A stretch of DNA of 64,000 nt from Nitrospinaceae bacterium. GTDB taxonomy: Bacteria > Nitrospinota > Nitrospinia > Nitrospinales > VA-1. How positions within the stretch are numbered: position 1 is the first letter of the stretch; the number at the start of each line of letters is the position of its first letter. The DNA is taken from assembly GCA_029261655.1 (NCBI GenBank), contig JAJDAY010000026.1, positions 264,362 to 328,361 of the forward strand, given 5' to 3'. The translations under genes and the position numbers were made by a program. The notes under the pieces are model-generated. The model saw only the letters and a program-made list of their open reading frames with translations, did no database searches and had not been told where the DNA came from. This document shows positions 27,548 to 34,787 of the stretch, piece by piece.

Positions 27548-29275
27548 CTAGGGCTGGACCCGAAAAACGTCGTCAGGAAGCTCGTTGCCGATTTTTGTGT
27601 TGCGACGAATAATATCGGCAAGTGTAGTATTTTCTATCTTGGTCAATTGTTCCCCTGTAAAGAACAAATCGTTCTGATACCAGAAGCGATCGCCATCACG
27701 AAGCCGTGTAAACTGGTCAACCAAAATGGCTTGAATCGTCTCACCCAAAAACCCGCCGTTCACGTGGGTTTCGGCCAGACCACCGATCCAGAGATCGATA
27801 TCATCAACATTGGCATAAGCATTCGACAACGCATCCTGAACATCGCTGTCAGCAGGTATGTCCGAGAATTCGCTGAGGGATGTTAAACCGTAAGCCTGAC
27901 GAATGCTGTTGTAGTCAGCAAGCCCATGGTCCCGGCCACGCTGGATGTTAGCCGATGCTAAGTCGAAGCCGCCCTCACCAGGATTTCCGAAGAGGAAGTT
28001 ACGCACGGCGTCAACAACCTTGTTGTCTACCTCCTGTGATTGCTGTGTGGCCAGGCCACGCAAGATGGAATCGATTCCGCCGCTCTTGCGAAGGAGGCGA
28101 GGGTTGAAGAAAGCATCTTTCAGTGGGATTGACTTAAATCCACGGCCCTTATCAAAGTGGTGGGGGTTGAAGAAGGCTTTTTTCAGGAAAGCATTAACAA
28201 ACTTGTGACCAGGCTTGTTGGCAGGAAAATGCCCCCACTTGGCGACAAGAAAATTCCTACCTTTATTGACCAGTAAAAGACCCGGCGACAGCATGCTGTG
28301 ACCGAGACGGTAGGCCGCCGCCGAGAATTCATTGCCGATAGCAGGGCTCACACTATCATCGTAGCCACTATACATCGGGATGGCCCCTGGCCCTAAAAGA
28401 AGGGGCAAAAACTCATTGTAGGAGATGAACTGAATTTGCGCACCCACTATCTTACGCGCCTGTTGGTAGATCATTTCTCCAGTCATACCTGGATTAGCGT
28501 GCCGGATTTCGCGACATAGCCTGTTGTGCTCGCGTACAAATAGGGTGTGCATAGTAGTCAGACCAATCTGCTCGTTTACGCGGATGTCTCCCGCCAGAAA
28601 CAGTTTATTGCTGGAACCACCGGCATTTGGCAGCCCTTCCTTGTTGAAAGGGAGAAACTTACCACCTTTGATGGTCTTAAGTTTACCCGTCCCGTCCATA
28701 GTGCGTAGAGCGGTTGCCCGCACGGCATCCGAACCATAAACATTGGAAGCATCAATGAACGCGGTGATCACGTTGAGTTGCTGCCGCGGGTTACCCAGGC
28801 TATCCCCAGTGTTGGGGTCGAAGACGGATCGATGGAAGCCGATGGTCTGGTTCCCGAGGGAGTCGGGGTCGAAGAAAGGATCACCTTTGGGGACGGGAAT
28901 CGGGCGTGGCTCGTCGACTTCTGTCGTCAAATCGATATCGTGGTCGAGGAACTGACCCCATTGCCAAATGAAGTCGCTGGCTCCCAAGCTATTCAGGAAT
29001 GACTCCTCCTGGCTGGCCATTATGTTACTGATCTCTCTCGGACTAATTCTACCCTCACCTGCGGGTTCGGAAATGCCATCAGCATAATCCTCCACTGACA
29101 TGCGTAAAAGTTGAGTGCCTACACTACCCCATGTAGGATTACTTATGTTATTACCACTGCCGTCAATAGAGCGATATTCATCAGGTAATACCTGGGCTAT
29201 GGACAGCGTGGTGCATACCAATAGTGTAATGAAAACAAGACTTAATATGCCACCCAGAACTCCGTATCTTTTCAT
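27548..29275 (-). CDS. Secreted animal-type haem peroxidase
   Basis: A 575-residue member of the peroxidase-cyclooxygenase superfamily. A signal peptide (1-28) leads to the haem domain. The distal site is QFLDHDID (D111, H112), the calcium-type loop is IDASNVYGSD (174-183), the catalytic Arg is R248 in LFVREHN, and the proximal His is H326 in AAYRLGHSML. These are the key residues of bacterial peroxidockerin/peroxicin-type enzymes, which oxidise halides or organic substrates with hydrogen peroxide. Unusually, an approximate repeat (GHFPANKPGHKF, KAFFNPHHFDKG, DAFFNPRLLRKSGG) is inserted after the proximal His. It lies alone between two dispersed repeats, suggesting acquisition. Confidence 0.9.
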   Translation of the reverse strand: MKRYGVLGGILSLVFITLLVCTTLSIAQVLPDEYRSIDGSGNNISNPTWGSVGTQLLRMSVEDYADGISEPAGEGRISPREISNIMASQEESFLNSLGASDFIWQWGQFLDHDIDLTTEVDEPRPIPVPKGDPFFDPDSLGNQTIGFHRSVFDPNTGDSLGNPRQQLNVITAFIDASNVYGSDAVRATALRTMDGTGKLKTIKGGKFLPFNKEGLPNAGGSSNKLFLAGDIRVNEQIGLTTMHTLFVREHNRLCREIRHANPGMTGEMIYQQARKIVGAQIQFISYNEFLPLLLGPGAIPMYSGYDDSVSPAIGNEFSAAAYRLGHSMLSPGLLLVNKGRNFLVAKWGHFPANKPGHKFVNAFLKKAFFNPHHFDKGRGFKSIPLKDAFFNPRLLRKSGGIDSILRGLATQQSQEVDNKVVDAVRNFLFGNPGEGGFDLASANIQRGRDHGLADYNSIRQAYGLTSLSEFSDIPADSDVQDALSNAYANVDDIDLWIGGLAETHVNGGFLGETIQAILVDQFTRLRDGDRFWYQNDLFFTGEQLTKIENTTLADIIRRNTKIGNELPDDVFRVQP

Positions 29276-29616
29276 AATGCATTTCCTTTTTTTGCAAACC
29301 CTACAAGTAAATTTTCACCTCATTCGGATGAATTGGTTTTTCAAAGGATACATGCCAACCATTAAGGAATTGTCAAAGAGTTGCCACAGTTATGTCACAG
29401 GGGGAATTAGAGAGAAGTACTTTTACCGGGCTTCCATGTTCCTCTATTATCTTGTCGTGCTCGTAGTCCACCGCATGGATTTTAGAAAGATGAAAGAATT
29501 TTTCAGGGGACTTTATGGGCGGGAGATAAAGAAAGACTTTTCTCCAGGGGAAAACTACCTTTAGGCTATTATCAACATAGTAAAATTAAAACATTCATGA
29601 CCCGGTCGAATCATTC
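29276..29616. other. Intergenic region around a possible small gene
   Basis: Contains the upstream region of the peroxidase (minus) and a 70-codon plus-strand open frame at 29352-29564. Nothing else is recognisable. Confidence 0.4.
29352..29564 (+). CDS. Possible small basic protein or gene remnant
   Basis: A 70-residue open frame starting at an ATG with a weak AAAGGA site. A hydrophobic stretch (FLYYLVVLVV) is followed by HRMDFRKMKEFFRGLYGREIKK. That basic, aromatic tail resembles the C-terminal end of some family-2 glycosyltransferases, so this may be a leftover of a larger gene whose front half is gone. It could equally be a chance frame. Its position between the peroxidase and the GspC-like gene is inside the repeat-flanked segment. 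Confidence 0.3.
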   Translation: MPTIKELSKSCHSYVTGGIREKYFYRASMFLYYLVVLVVHRMDFRKMKEFFRGLYGREIKKDFSPGENYL

Positions 29617-30357
29617 TTATTTAGTTTGGCCTTCTTCCCTTTTGAAACGGGTCCAAAATCCCTTGGACTGGCTGACCTGGTCCTTAGAGCGGGCGGGATT
29701 GGATTGTTTTAGGGTTGTCTGAGAAGAAGATCGAGACGGGGATACTTTCTTTATACTTTCAGGGTCAAAGTTTTTGTCTTTTTGAATCAGGGTGTTTCCA
29801 GCCCGGTGAATGATTTTTTCTTCTGGCCTTTGCATGAGGTTGACAATTAAAACAACCTCTTTGTTATTGAGTAGAATCACTTTGGTTTTTTCGATTTCAG
29901 TTAATTCAAAACCCCCAATTTTGGCTCCCAGTGTATACCCTTTTCTATTCAGAAGTTTTTTCTTGACCCCATGAATACCCTCTTTGACAAAATAACTGCC
30001 TTCTATAAAAGCGATTTTTTTTGATCCCGAGAGTAGAACTCCCTTCAAATTAAGATCCGGGGGAGGAAGCGTGGGCGAGGCAGGTTCATTAACCATTTGC
30101 CTTACTTGTACCGGGGCACTAAATTCTCTCCGGTCCTTACGAAACAGGTTTCCTTGGACTAAGGTGTTGATGGCTTTGGCATGATTGACTTTTCCGTTGA
30201 GAACCAGAGGTTCCAGAGTTTTTAGCTCATGGGAAACCAAGTTCACACTTACTCTGTCAGAATATTTTGGGGCAATCCACATGTTAGCTGTGATGATTGT
30301 CAGGATAACTATAGTTAGGCCAAGAAGGATGTTTACAGTCTTAAAAATAATTTTCAT
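29617..30357 (-). CDS. Orphan type II secretion GspC-like protein
   Basis: A 246-residue protein with one N-terminal membrane helix (about 8-28) and a periplasmic HR-like domain (about 95-175: PPPDLNLKGVLLSGSKKIAF, then KVILLNNKEVVLIVNL), the arrangement of GspC, which links the inner-membrane platform to the secretin GspD. The C-terminal PDZ or coiled coil of GspC is missing; instead there is a serine- and lysine-rich tail. No gspD or other secretion genes are nearby, so it may be a stray or repurposed component. It lies just inside the right repeat copy. Confidence 0.7.
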   Translation of the reverse strand: MKIIFKTVNILLGLTIVILTIITANMWIAPKYSDRVSVNLVSHELKTLEPLVLNGKVNHAKAINTLVQGNLFRKDRREFSAPVQVRQMVNEPASPTLPPPDLNLKGVLLSGSKKIAFIEGSYFVKEGIHGVKKKLLNRKGYTLGAKIGGFELTEIEKTKVILLNNKEVVLIVNLMQRPEEKIIHRAGNTLIQKDKNFDPESIKKVSPSRSSSQTTLKQSNPARSKDQVSQSKGFWTRFKREEGQTK

Positions 30358-30547
30358 TAGAAAGATAAAAATTGTTTTTTCAAAAATTTATAATCAAAAC
30401 AGGCGATATAATTATGATAGGGGAGGAAATTACGAAGGTCAAATATGATAAAATTATAAATTCTACCACCGAATTTAGTGATCCAAAAACCGTTGGGGAA
30501 ACGTTATTTAATCGCATGACTTTTTTAACATCAACTAAAAGTGGCTT

Positions 30548-30633
30548 ATTTGAAGTAAAAAGCTAAGAAATATTTTCCGTTAAGCTTTCCTCAGCCAAAT
30601 GTCCGCTTTTGGCCGATAGCAGTCCTTTTTCGA
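30548..30633. repeat. 86-bp dispersed repeat, copy 2
   Basis: Direct-orientation copy of 27111-27196. The core AAATGTCCGCTTTTGGCC and the trailing GATAGCAGTCCTTTTTCGA are shared. The two copies bracket the rhomboid fragment, the peroxidase gene and the GspC-like gene, a span of about 3.4 kb. Confidence 0.75.
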
Positions 30634-30678
30634 ATATCCGTAGTGGAAGTTCTCAGCTCTGAACGGTCAAACTGAAAT

Positions 30679-30706
30679 GGGGCACAAGCATTCAAGCCTG
30701 TGCCCC
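30679..30706 (-). terminator. Hairpin downstream of the YVTN gene
   Basis: GGGGCACAAG pairs with CCTGTGCCCC (one mismatch-type pair) over an eight-base loop. It lies 37 bases after the propeller gene ends. T-rich sequence lies before rather than after the stem on the minus strand, so terminator function is uncertain. Confidence 0.4.
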
Positions 30707-30742
30707 AAAAAAATTAATGCAGAGTTTTAAATAGAAAACTTC

Positions 30743-31750
30743 TCAATCTCGATAAGCCACGCCGTGCGTTTCGCCATCCGCGTCGATCATGATCGTGACA
30801 CTCAAATCAGCGGCTGAAACCACAGCCAGTTTGTTTTCATCCCGAACCGCCACATAAACCGTTTTCCCATCCGAGCTGATGGCCATCATATCCGTACGCT
30901 TTCCAATGGCCGCAGTTTTGACGATTTTACGGCTGGCGGTGTCGATCATGGCTATCTGACCCAATTCCCGCTGGCCGACATAAACGGTTTTTCCGTCCGG
31001 GCTGTGCACCAGGCCATGTGGTTCTCCCGGAACATCAATAGAAGCTTCCACCGCACCGGTCTTTGGATTCAGCAATAACAATTTATTCTCCGCAGGAGCG
31101 GTGAGCCACAACTGGCCCCAGTCACCGGTGGGCTTGATGGCCATTGCGCCTTTTGCGCCGGTCCAGGTCGTTGAAATCTCATAGGTCTTCACATCCACCA
31201 CCGAAATCGTCGCGTCCCCCGCGTTGACAACATAGACCTTATCTCCTTCGGGAGAAAATATCGCTGTAATGGCTTTTTTGCCAGTGGCCATGGTGTGAAG
31301 GGTCTTTTTCGTTGCCACATCGATAAAAGTGACGTTTCCCGCCCCCACGTTGCACACAACGGCAATCTTTCCATCGGGAGACACCGCCACATCGTGGGCT
31401 TTGGTATCCGTCTTCACATCAGCCAGTATCTCTTTTGACATCGTGTCTATGATGGTGATACTGCCCGTCCCTAAATTGGCGATGAAGGCCAGTTTGCTAT
31501 CCGGGCTGAACGTGACATTATGAGCCCCGGCGCCGGTGGCAATGGTCTTCACCACCTGATTGGAACCGGTATCAATGATCTGGACATTGGCGCCTTTCAT
31601 ATTGGCGACCCAGACCTCACCCGCAATGCTTTCCTTGACCGCCAACGCTCCGGAAAACAGGAAAACCGTAAAAAGGGAAACCGCAAACCGCGTCAACGAC
31701 GGGTTCTTTTTCTCAACAAGATTGATAATATTGATCTTATCTCGGTGCAT
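30743..31750 (-). CDS. Exported YVTN-type beta-propeller protein
   Basis: A 335-residue periplasmic or surface propeller. After an N-terminal signal anchor (about 20-40) the protein consists of seven blade-like repeats of about 42 residues with recurring 'I.TG....HNVTFSPDSKLAFIAN' and 'VYVVNAGDATISVVD' strands. Such propellers often act as binding scaffolds near cytochromes or surface layers; no catalytic site is evident. The ATG at 31750 is preferred because GGAGG sits 6 bases upstream and the alternative at 31792 lacks a site. It lies at the head of a run of small minus-strand genes. Confidence 0.85.
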   Translation of the reverse strand: MHRDKINIINLVEKKNPSLTRFAVSLFTVFLFSGALAVKESIAGEVWVANMKGANVQIIDTGSNQVVKTIATGAGAHNVTFSPDSKLAFIANLGTGSITIIDTMSKEILADVKTDTKAHDVAVSPDGKIAVVCNVGAGNVTFIDVATKKTLHTMATGKKAITAIFSPEGDKVYVVNAGDATISVVDVKTYEISTTWTGAKGAMAIKPTGDWGQLWLTAPAENKLLLLNPKTGAVEASIDVPGEPHGLVHSPDGKTVYVGQRELGQIAMIDTASRKIVKTAAIGKRTDMMAISSDGKTVYVAVRDENKLAVVSAADLSVTIMIDADGETHGVAYRD

Positions 31751-31915
31751 TTTTAGCCTCCAGAGGAAAATAAAAAGGGGAACGATTGTCACATCATCAT
31801 TTCAAAAGATTTGATTGAGTGCTCCCTTTTGAGATGAAATTAAAAGGCCTTGGGATTTTTAAATCTGAACTTTCAACCCTGAAAAGAACCCTGAAGGATA
31901 AGGTGAGCACCCCGT

Positions 31916-32116
31916 TTATTTTTGACTCAAAGCCGCTTTTAGTTTTTTCGCCGCCTCTTCATAAGCGTGTTTTTCTCCATCTGAAAACTCTACTTTATAA
32001 AGTTCCCATTTCCCCGACGCTATTTTCCTTCGACTTTCAGCCTCTTTTGCCAATTGCAGGAAGTTATCGATTAGCGTTTGCATTGTCTCACTCACTGTCT
32101 TTGTAGAATCTGTCAA
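31916..32116 (-). CDS. Small helical protein of unknown function
   Basis: A 66-residue charged protein predicted to be mostly helical (TLIDNFLQLAKEAESRRKIA; KHAYEEAAKKLKAAL). It starts at a TTG preceded by GGAGGG at good spacing; an internal ATG would give a shorter form of 55 residues. No family is recognised. Its length and charge would suit a small regulatory or chaperone-like partner. It belongs to the group of short genes between 31.9 and 34.2 kb. Confidence 0.55.
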   Translation of the reverse strand: MTDSTKTVSETMQTLIDNFLQLAKEAESRRKIASGKWELYKVEFSDGEKHAYEEAAKKLKAALSQK

Positions 32117-32170
32117 TTTTTAAAACCCTCCATACATTAAGTTTGAAATTATAGGTAAATGAATAGTTCT

Positions 32171-32341
32171 TCAACCGATCGAGTCGATAGCGATCAGCCG
32201 CAAAGCATATCCCTGCAGGGAAATCGAAATGGCCGAAAGACTCACTGGAAAAAAAGAATCCGGACGGTTCAAGGAAATTCCTAATACAATAAAATTCAGA
32301 ACCATTGAAGTGATCAGGATGTAAAAAGCGTGGAACTCCAT
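32171..32341 (-). CDS. Short membrane protein of unknown function
   Basis: A 56-residue protein with one clear membrane helix (about 5-24, FYILITSMVLNFIVLGISL) and a short second hydrophobic part. I chose the second of two adjacent ATGs because GGAGGATATG puts the ribosome site five bases before it. It has no family match I can name. Confidence 0.5.
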   Translation of the reverse strand: MEFHAFYILITSMVLNFIVLGISLNRPDSFFPVSLSAISISLQGYALRLIAIDSIG

Positions 32342-32399
32342 CATATCCTCCTTGAGGACGGTTTCTCTCCGCAAAAAACCCTCACTTGCGAAAACCTCG

Positions 32400-32711
32400 T
32401 CATCCTCTATCCGCCGACTTAAATGGAGTCATGGTGTCCATTTTTCGGTCAATTCCTTTAACGGTTAATTGAATGTCATTGACCGTGGATTCGATGTACC
32501 CCAACAATCTTTCATAGTTTTTTACTTCTTCAGGACTGCCAATGGGACCTTTATCGGGCGAGGAACAAGCAGAATCAATTTTATTTACAGAGATTGAAGT
32601 ATTTTCCTTTGCACCCGCTTCAGGAGGTTGGAGCCAGGGATTTATTCCGTTCAAGAATAAAGCAATTGTAAAAACAGCCATCAAGATTTTTGCATTGCGG
32701 TCTAGGGTCAT
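32400..32711 (-). CDS. Small exported or membrane-anchored protein
   Basis: A 103-residue protein with a signal anchor (about 8-27) and a hydrophilic tail ending in a helix (VKNYERLLGYIESTVNDIQL). The start at 32711 has GGAGACAAAG immediately upstream. One or two cysteines are present but no lipobox. The function is unknown. Confidence 0.5.
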   Translation of the reverse strand: MTLDRNAKILMAVFTIALFLNGINPWLQPPEAGAKENTSISVNKIDSACSSPDKGPIGSPEEVKNYERLLGYIESTVNDIQLTVKGIDRKMDTMTPFKSADRG

Positions 32712-32816
32712 CTTTGTCTCCAGTACCATTTAAAAGGTGTTGAACCACGACCTTAAACCCGTTCGCCCCGGGTCCAAGCTTGCCGCCAACAAAGGGTTCA
32801 CCCGGTTAAGGTAAAC

Positions 32817-33023
32817 TTACATTTGCCAGAAAGTTTTTTTACGCCGGTTCGCCGCTTTTTTCTTTCTTTTAGCATCTTTAATCTTCAGTTTTTTCTTTAT
32901 GGAAGGTTTCATATAAAAACGTTTGCGCTTAAGGTCTCTGAATAACCCTTCCTTGCTAAGTTGGCGTTTCAAAATTTTCAACGCCTGATCGACCTGATTT
33001 TGATAGACGATTACTTGAGAAAT
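32817..33023 (-). CDS. rpsU: Ribosomal protein bS21, apparently with an ATT start codon
   Basis: Reading from 33023 gives 68 residues that match bS21: a short N-terminal strand (SQVIVYQNQ), VDQALKILKRQLSKEGLF, the RFY motif in LKRKRFYMKPS, and a Lys/Arg-rich tail ending RRKKTFWQM. bS21 binds the 30S platform near the 16S 3-prime end and helps initiation. No ATG, GTG or TTG exists in frame before the conserved start; the frame is closed 27 bases upstream of the ATT by a TGA. The ATT at 33023 has GGGGGT just upstream and fits the family N-terminus. A TTG inside (15th codon) would remove the conserved N-terminal strand. It follows a 59-residue gene by 20 bases. Confidence 0.8.
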   Translation of the reverse strand: MSQVIVYQNQVDQALKILKRQLSKEGLFRDLKRKRFYMKPSIKKKLKIKDAKRKKKAANRRKKTFWQM

Positions 33024-33043
33024 AAGACCCCCGAATTTTAAGT

Positions 33044-33223
33044 TTATGGTTTTTCAGTATTGTCCTTACTGTCAGGATTTTTTTCCGGCGGCTTAACCGT
33101 TTTATTGTTTCTCCTGAAAATAGAAGGGGTTTCCATTTGCAATTTCTCTCGGATGTTCAATTGACTTACCGAGATCACTTTTTTTAAATTTCCTGAACTA
33201 TCGAACACCTTTACTTCATTCAT
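33044..33223 (-). CDS. Small conserved-looking protein upstream of rpsU
   Basis: A 59-residue protein starting MNEVKVFDSSGNLKKVISVS at an ATG with GAGGAT seven bases upstream. An N-terminal strand-turn-strand with a Phe-Asp-Ser-Ser-Gly turn is followed by a charged, disordered tail rich in Lys, Pro and Asp. Its stop codon lies 20 bases before the rpsU start, so translation of the two may be coupled. I do not recognise a named family. Confidence 0.6.
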   Translation of the reverse strand: MNEVKVFDSSGNLKKVISVSQLNIREKLQMETPSIFRRNNKTVKPPEKNPDSKDNTEKP

Positions 33224-33307
33224 AAAATATCCTCGATTTTAAACATCTATTACAAAGTGCGGTTCGGGGAAAATACTCCAATGTATTTATGAAAAATGGT
33301 ATGAATC

Positions 33308-33811
33308 TCAAAATGCCTGACCAACGCCACGTTCAAGTTTTTGATAATGATCTCGCACGGACTGGAACGGCATGCCTTCAGCGAGTTTGTAGCGCTCGGC
33401 GCGTATGAACCAAAATGCCAGCCCGCCCGTGTTGTGGTTAAGCGCCAACGATTTCTTTCCATCCCGAACACCCAGCGATCCTTTTCGACCCGTTTTCTGC
33501 CAACCACGTGCCTCCATAATCATGCGCACCACCACGCCAACCGCCTGCCGCAAGCGCTTGCTCCGTTGTGTGTCTGTCTCTGCCAGAATCAGATCAATGA
33601 CTGGTTGTGATTCAAGCTCTCGGACGACGCCAGCCAAAGGAGGTCTGTCATGGTGAATCTCAGATTCTTCCATCCTGCGTTGCCTGTTTTCATCATTAAA
33701 AAATTCCAGAACAGCATCGAAAGGTTGCTCTGAATCATTCAAAACATCCGAAAAAGTACGGGCTTGAAGGTCTTCAAGGAATTTATCGCGTGTGACTGTA
33801 ACGCGTGGCAT
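33308..33811 (-). CDS. Unknown protein with conserved-looking C-terminal block
   Basis: A 167-residue soluble protein. The N-terminal half is acidic and helical (FSDVLNDSEQPFDAVLEFF). The second half is better ordered: RQAVGVVVRMIMEARGWQK, then NTGGLAFWFIRAERY and a terminal helix. A good GGAG site precedes the ATG. I recall no function for this type; it could be a small DNA-associated or antitoxin-like protein, but nothing in the sequence proves that. Confidence 0.55.
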   Translation of the reverse strand: MPRVTVTRDKFLEDLQARTFSDVLNDSEQPFDAVLEFFNDENRQRRMEESEIHHDRPPLAGVVRELESQPVIDLILAETDTQRSKRLRQAVGVVVRMIMEARGWQKTGRKGSLGVRDGKKSLALNHNTGGLAFWFIRAERYKLAEGMPFQSVRDHYQKLERGVGQAF

Positions 33812-33984
33812 TTTTAACTCCAGTTTATCGATTTAGCTATAAATTAATACGCAATATTTGTAACTACAAAATTTGAATGTTAAAAAAGAATACTCCTATC
33901 CCCAAGAATAGCAAGAACTGCTTTTTTACGGATCCAATCCACTATCTGATTTAAATTTATGACATCGGATGACTGATGAAACTA

Positions 33985-34188
33985 TCAATCCCGGAAGGTA
34001 AACATGGAGATGAGGAGCATCCCCATAAAGACAACGAACAGCACCCACATCACGATGATGGGCCAGCCGGACCCTCCCAGGGTGGGGTATTTGGGAATAT
34101 TTGGGTTGATCGGCGTTCCGCAATGAGGGCAATTGGTCAAACTTCCCGAAACACTCTTTCCGCATTCGCGGCACGGCAGTTCACTCAT
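33985..34188 (-). CDS. Zinc-ribbon membrane protein
   Basis: A 67-residue protein with an N-terminal zinc ribbon, C6-x2-C9 and C20-x2-C23 (PCRECG, NCPHCG), followed by one membrane helix (about 41-62). Proteins with this layout are common and generally uncharacterised. I chose the ATG at 34188 because GGAG precedes it by about eight bases and it starts directly before the ribbon. Confidence 0.7.
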   Translation of the reverse strand: MSELPCRECGKSVSGSLTNCPHCGTPINPNIPKYPTLGGSGWPIIVMWVLFVVFMGMLLISMFTFRD

Positions 34189-34339
34189 AAAGTTTTCTCC
34201 AATCACTCAACTGTTAGCGAGGCGCAATTGCAAAAGATTGTTCGGGGCTCGAGAGCACAGCGTTTCCCTTATATGAATCAAAGAAGGTGTATTAAAGGCC
34301 TCGCGTAGCTTCAGGCCCTCTGCGTAGCAGGCTTTCCCT

Positions 34340-34354
34340 CCCCGTGCAACGGGG
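34340..34354 (-). terminator. Hairpin directly after the CBS gene
   Basis: CCCCGT and ACGGGG pair across a three-base loop just after the stop codon, followed on the minus strand by AGGGAAAG. Shape, position and trailing purines match the hairpin after motB at 16076-16090. Confidence 0.35.
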
Positions 34355-34750
34355 TTAAAAATCTGTTTTTTTATGCAATTGCAGATAATATTTTTCCAGG
34401 TCCTTGACCGAAAACATTCCCACAACGTTATTTTCTTTTTTCACTGGAATATGACGGATATGATTTTTTTCCATCAGGGCGCAGGCTTCGGCAATGGTTT
34501 GATCCTGGTCGATCGTATATTTAAGTTTAGTCATCAACGCGGAAACTTTCATCGCTTTAGGATCGCATTCACCCCTCAAAACATGAAGCATCCAATCCGT
34601 TTTTGTAAACATCCCGACATATTCCTCGCCGACTTTGACTAAAAGAGCGCCGATATTGTTTTTATACATTTTTTCAACGGCTTTACTTGCAAATTCATCG
34701 GGGTTTACATAATAAATAGTTGTGCTCATGAAATCACCGATTTTACTCAT
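34355..34750 (-). CDS. Tandem CBS-domain protein
   Basis: A 131-residue protein made almost entirely of two CBS motifs (about 7-60 and 70-125: IGALLVKVGEEYVGMFTKTDWM and HIRHIPVKKENNVVGMFSVKDL). Stand-alone CBS pairs bind adenine nucleotides and regulate partner enzymes or transporters. AAGGAG seven bases before the ATG supports the start. No obvious partner lies next to it; cinA is upstream on the same strand. Confidence 0.88.
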   Translation of the reverse strand: MSKIGDFMSTTIYYVNPDEFASKAVEKMYKNNIGALLVKVGEEYVGMFTKTDWMLHVLRGECDPKAMKVSALMTKLKYTIDQDQTIAEACALMEKNHIRHIPVKKENNVVGMFSVKDLEKYYLQLHKKTDF

Positions 34751-34787
34751 TTGAAAACTCCTTTTTCATTCATCCACATTCCCAAGG

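Larger units (their letters stand above)
30358..30742. other. Intergenic region holding repeat copy 2
   Basis: A 64-codon plus-strand frame at 30372-30566 runs into the repeat, has no motif and is not called. The repeat is at 30548-30633 and a hairpin at 30679-30706. Confidence 0.5.

Noticed and set aside
30372-30566. 64-codon frame running into the second repeat copy
   Set aside because: No motif, and its end is formed by the repeat.
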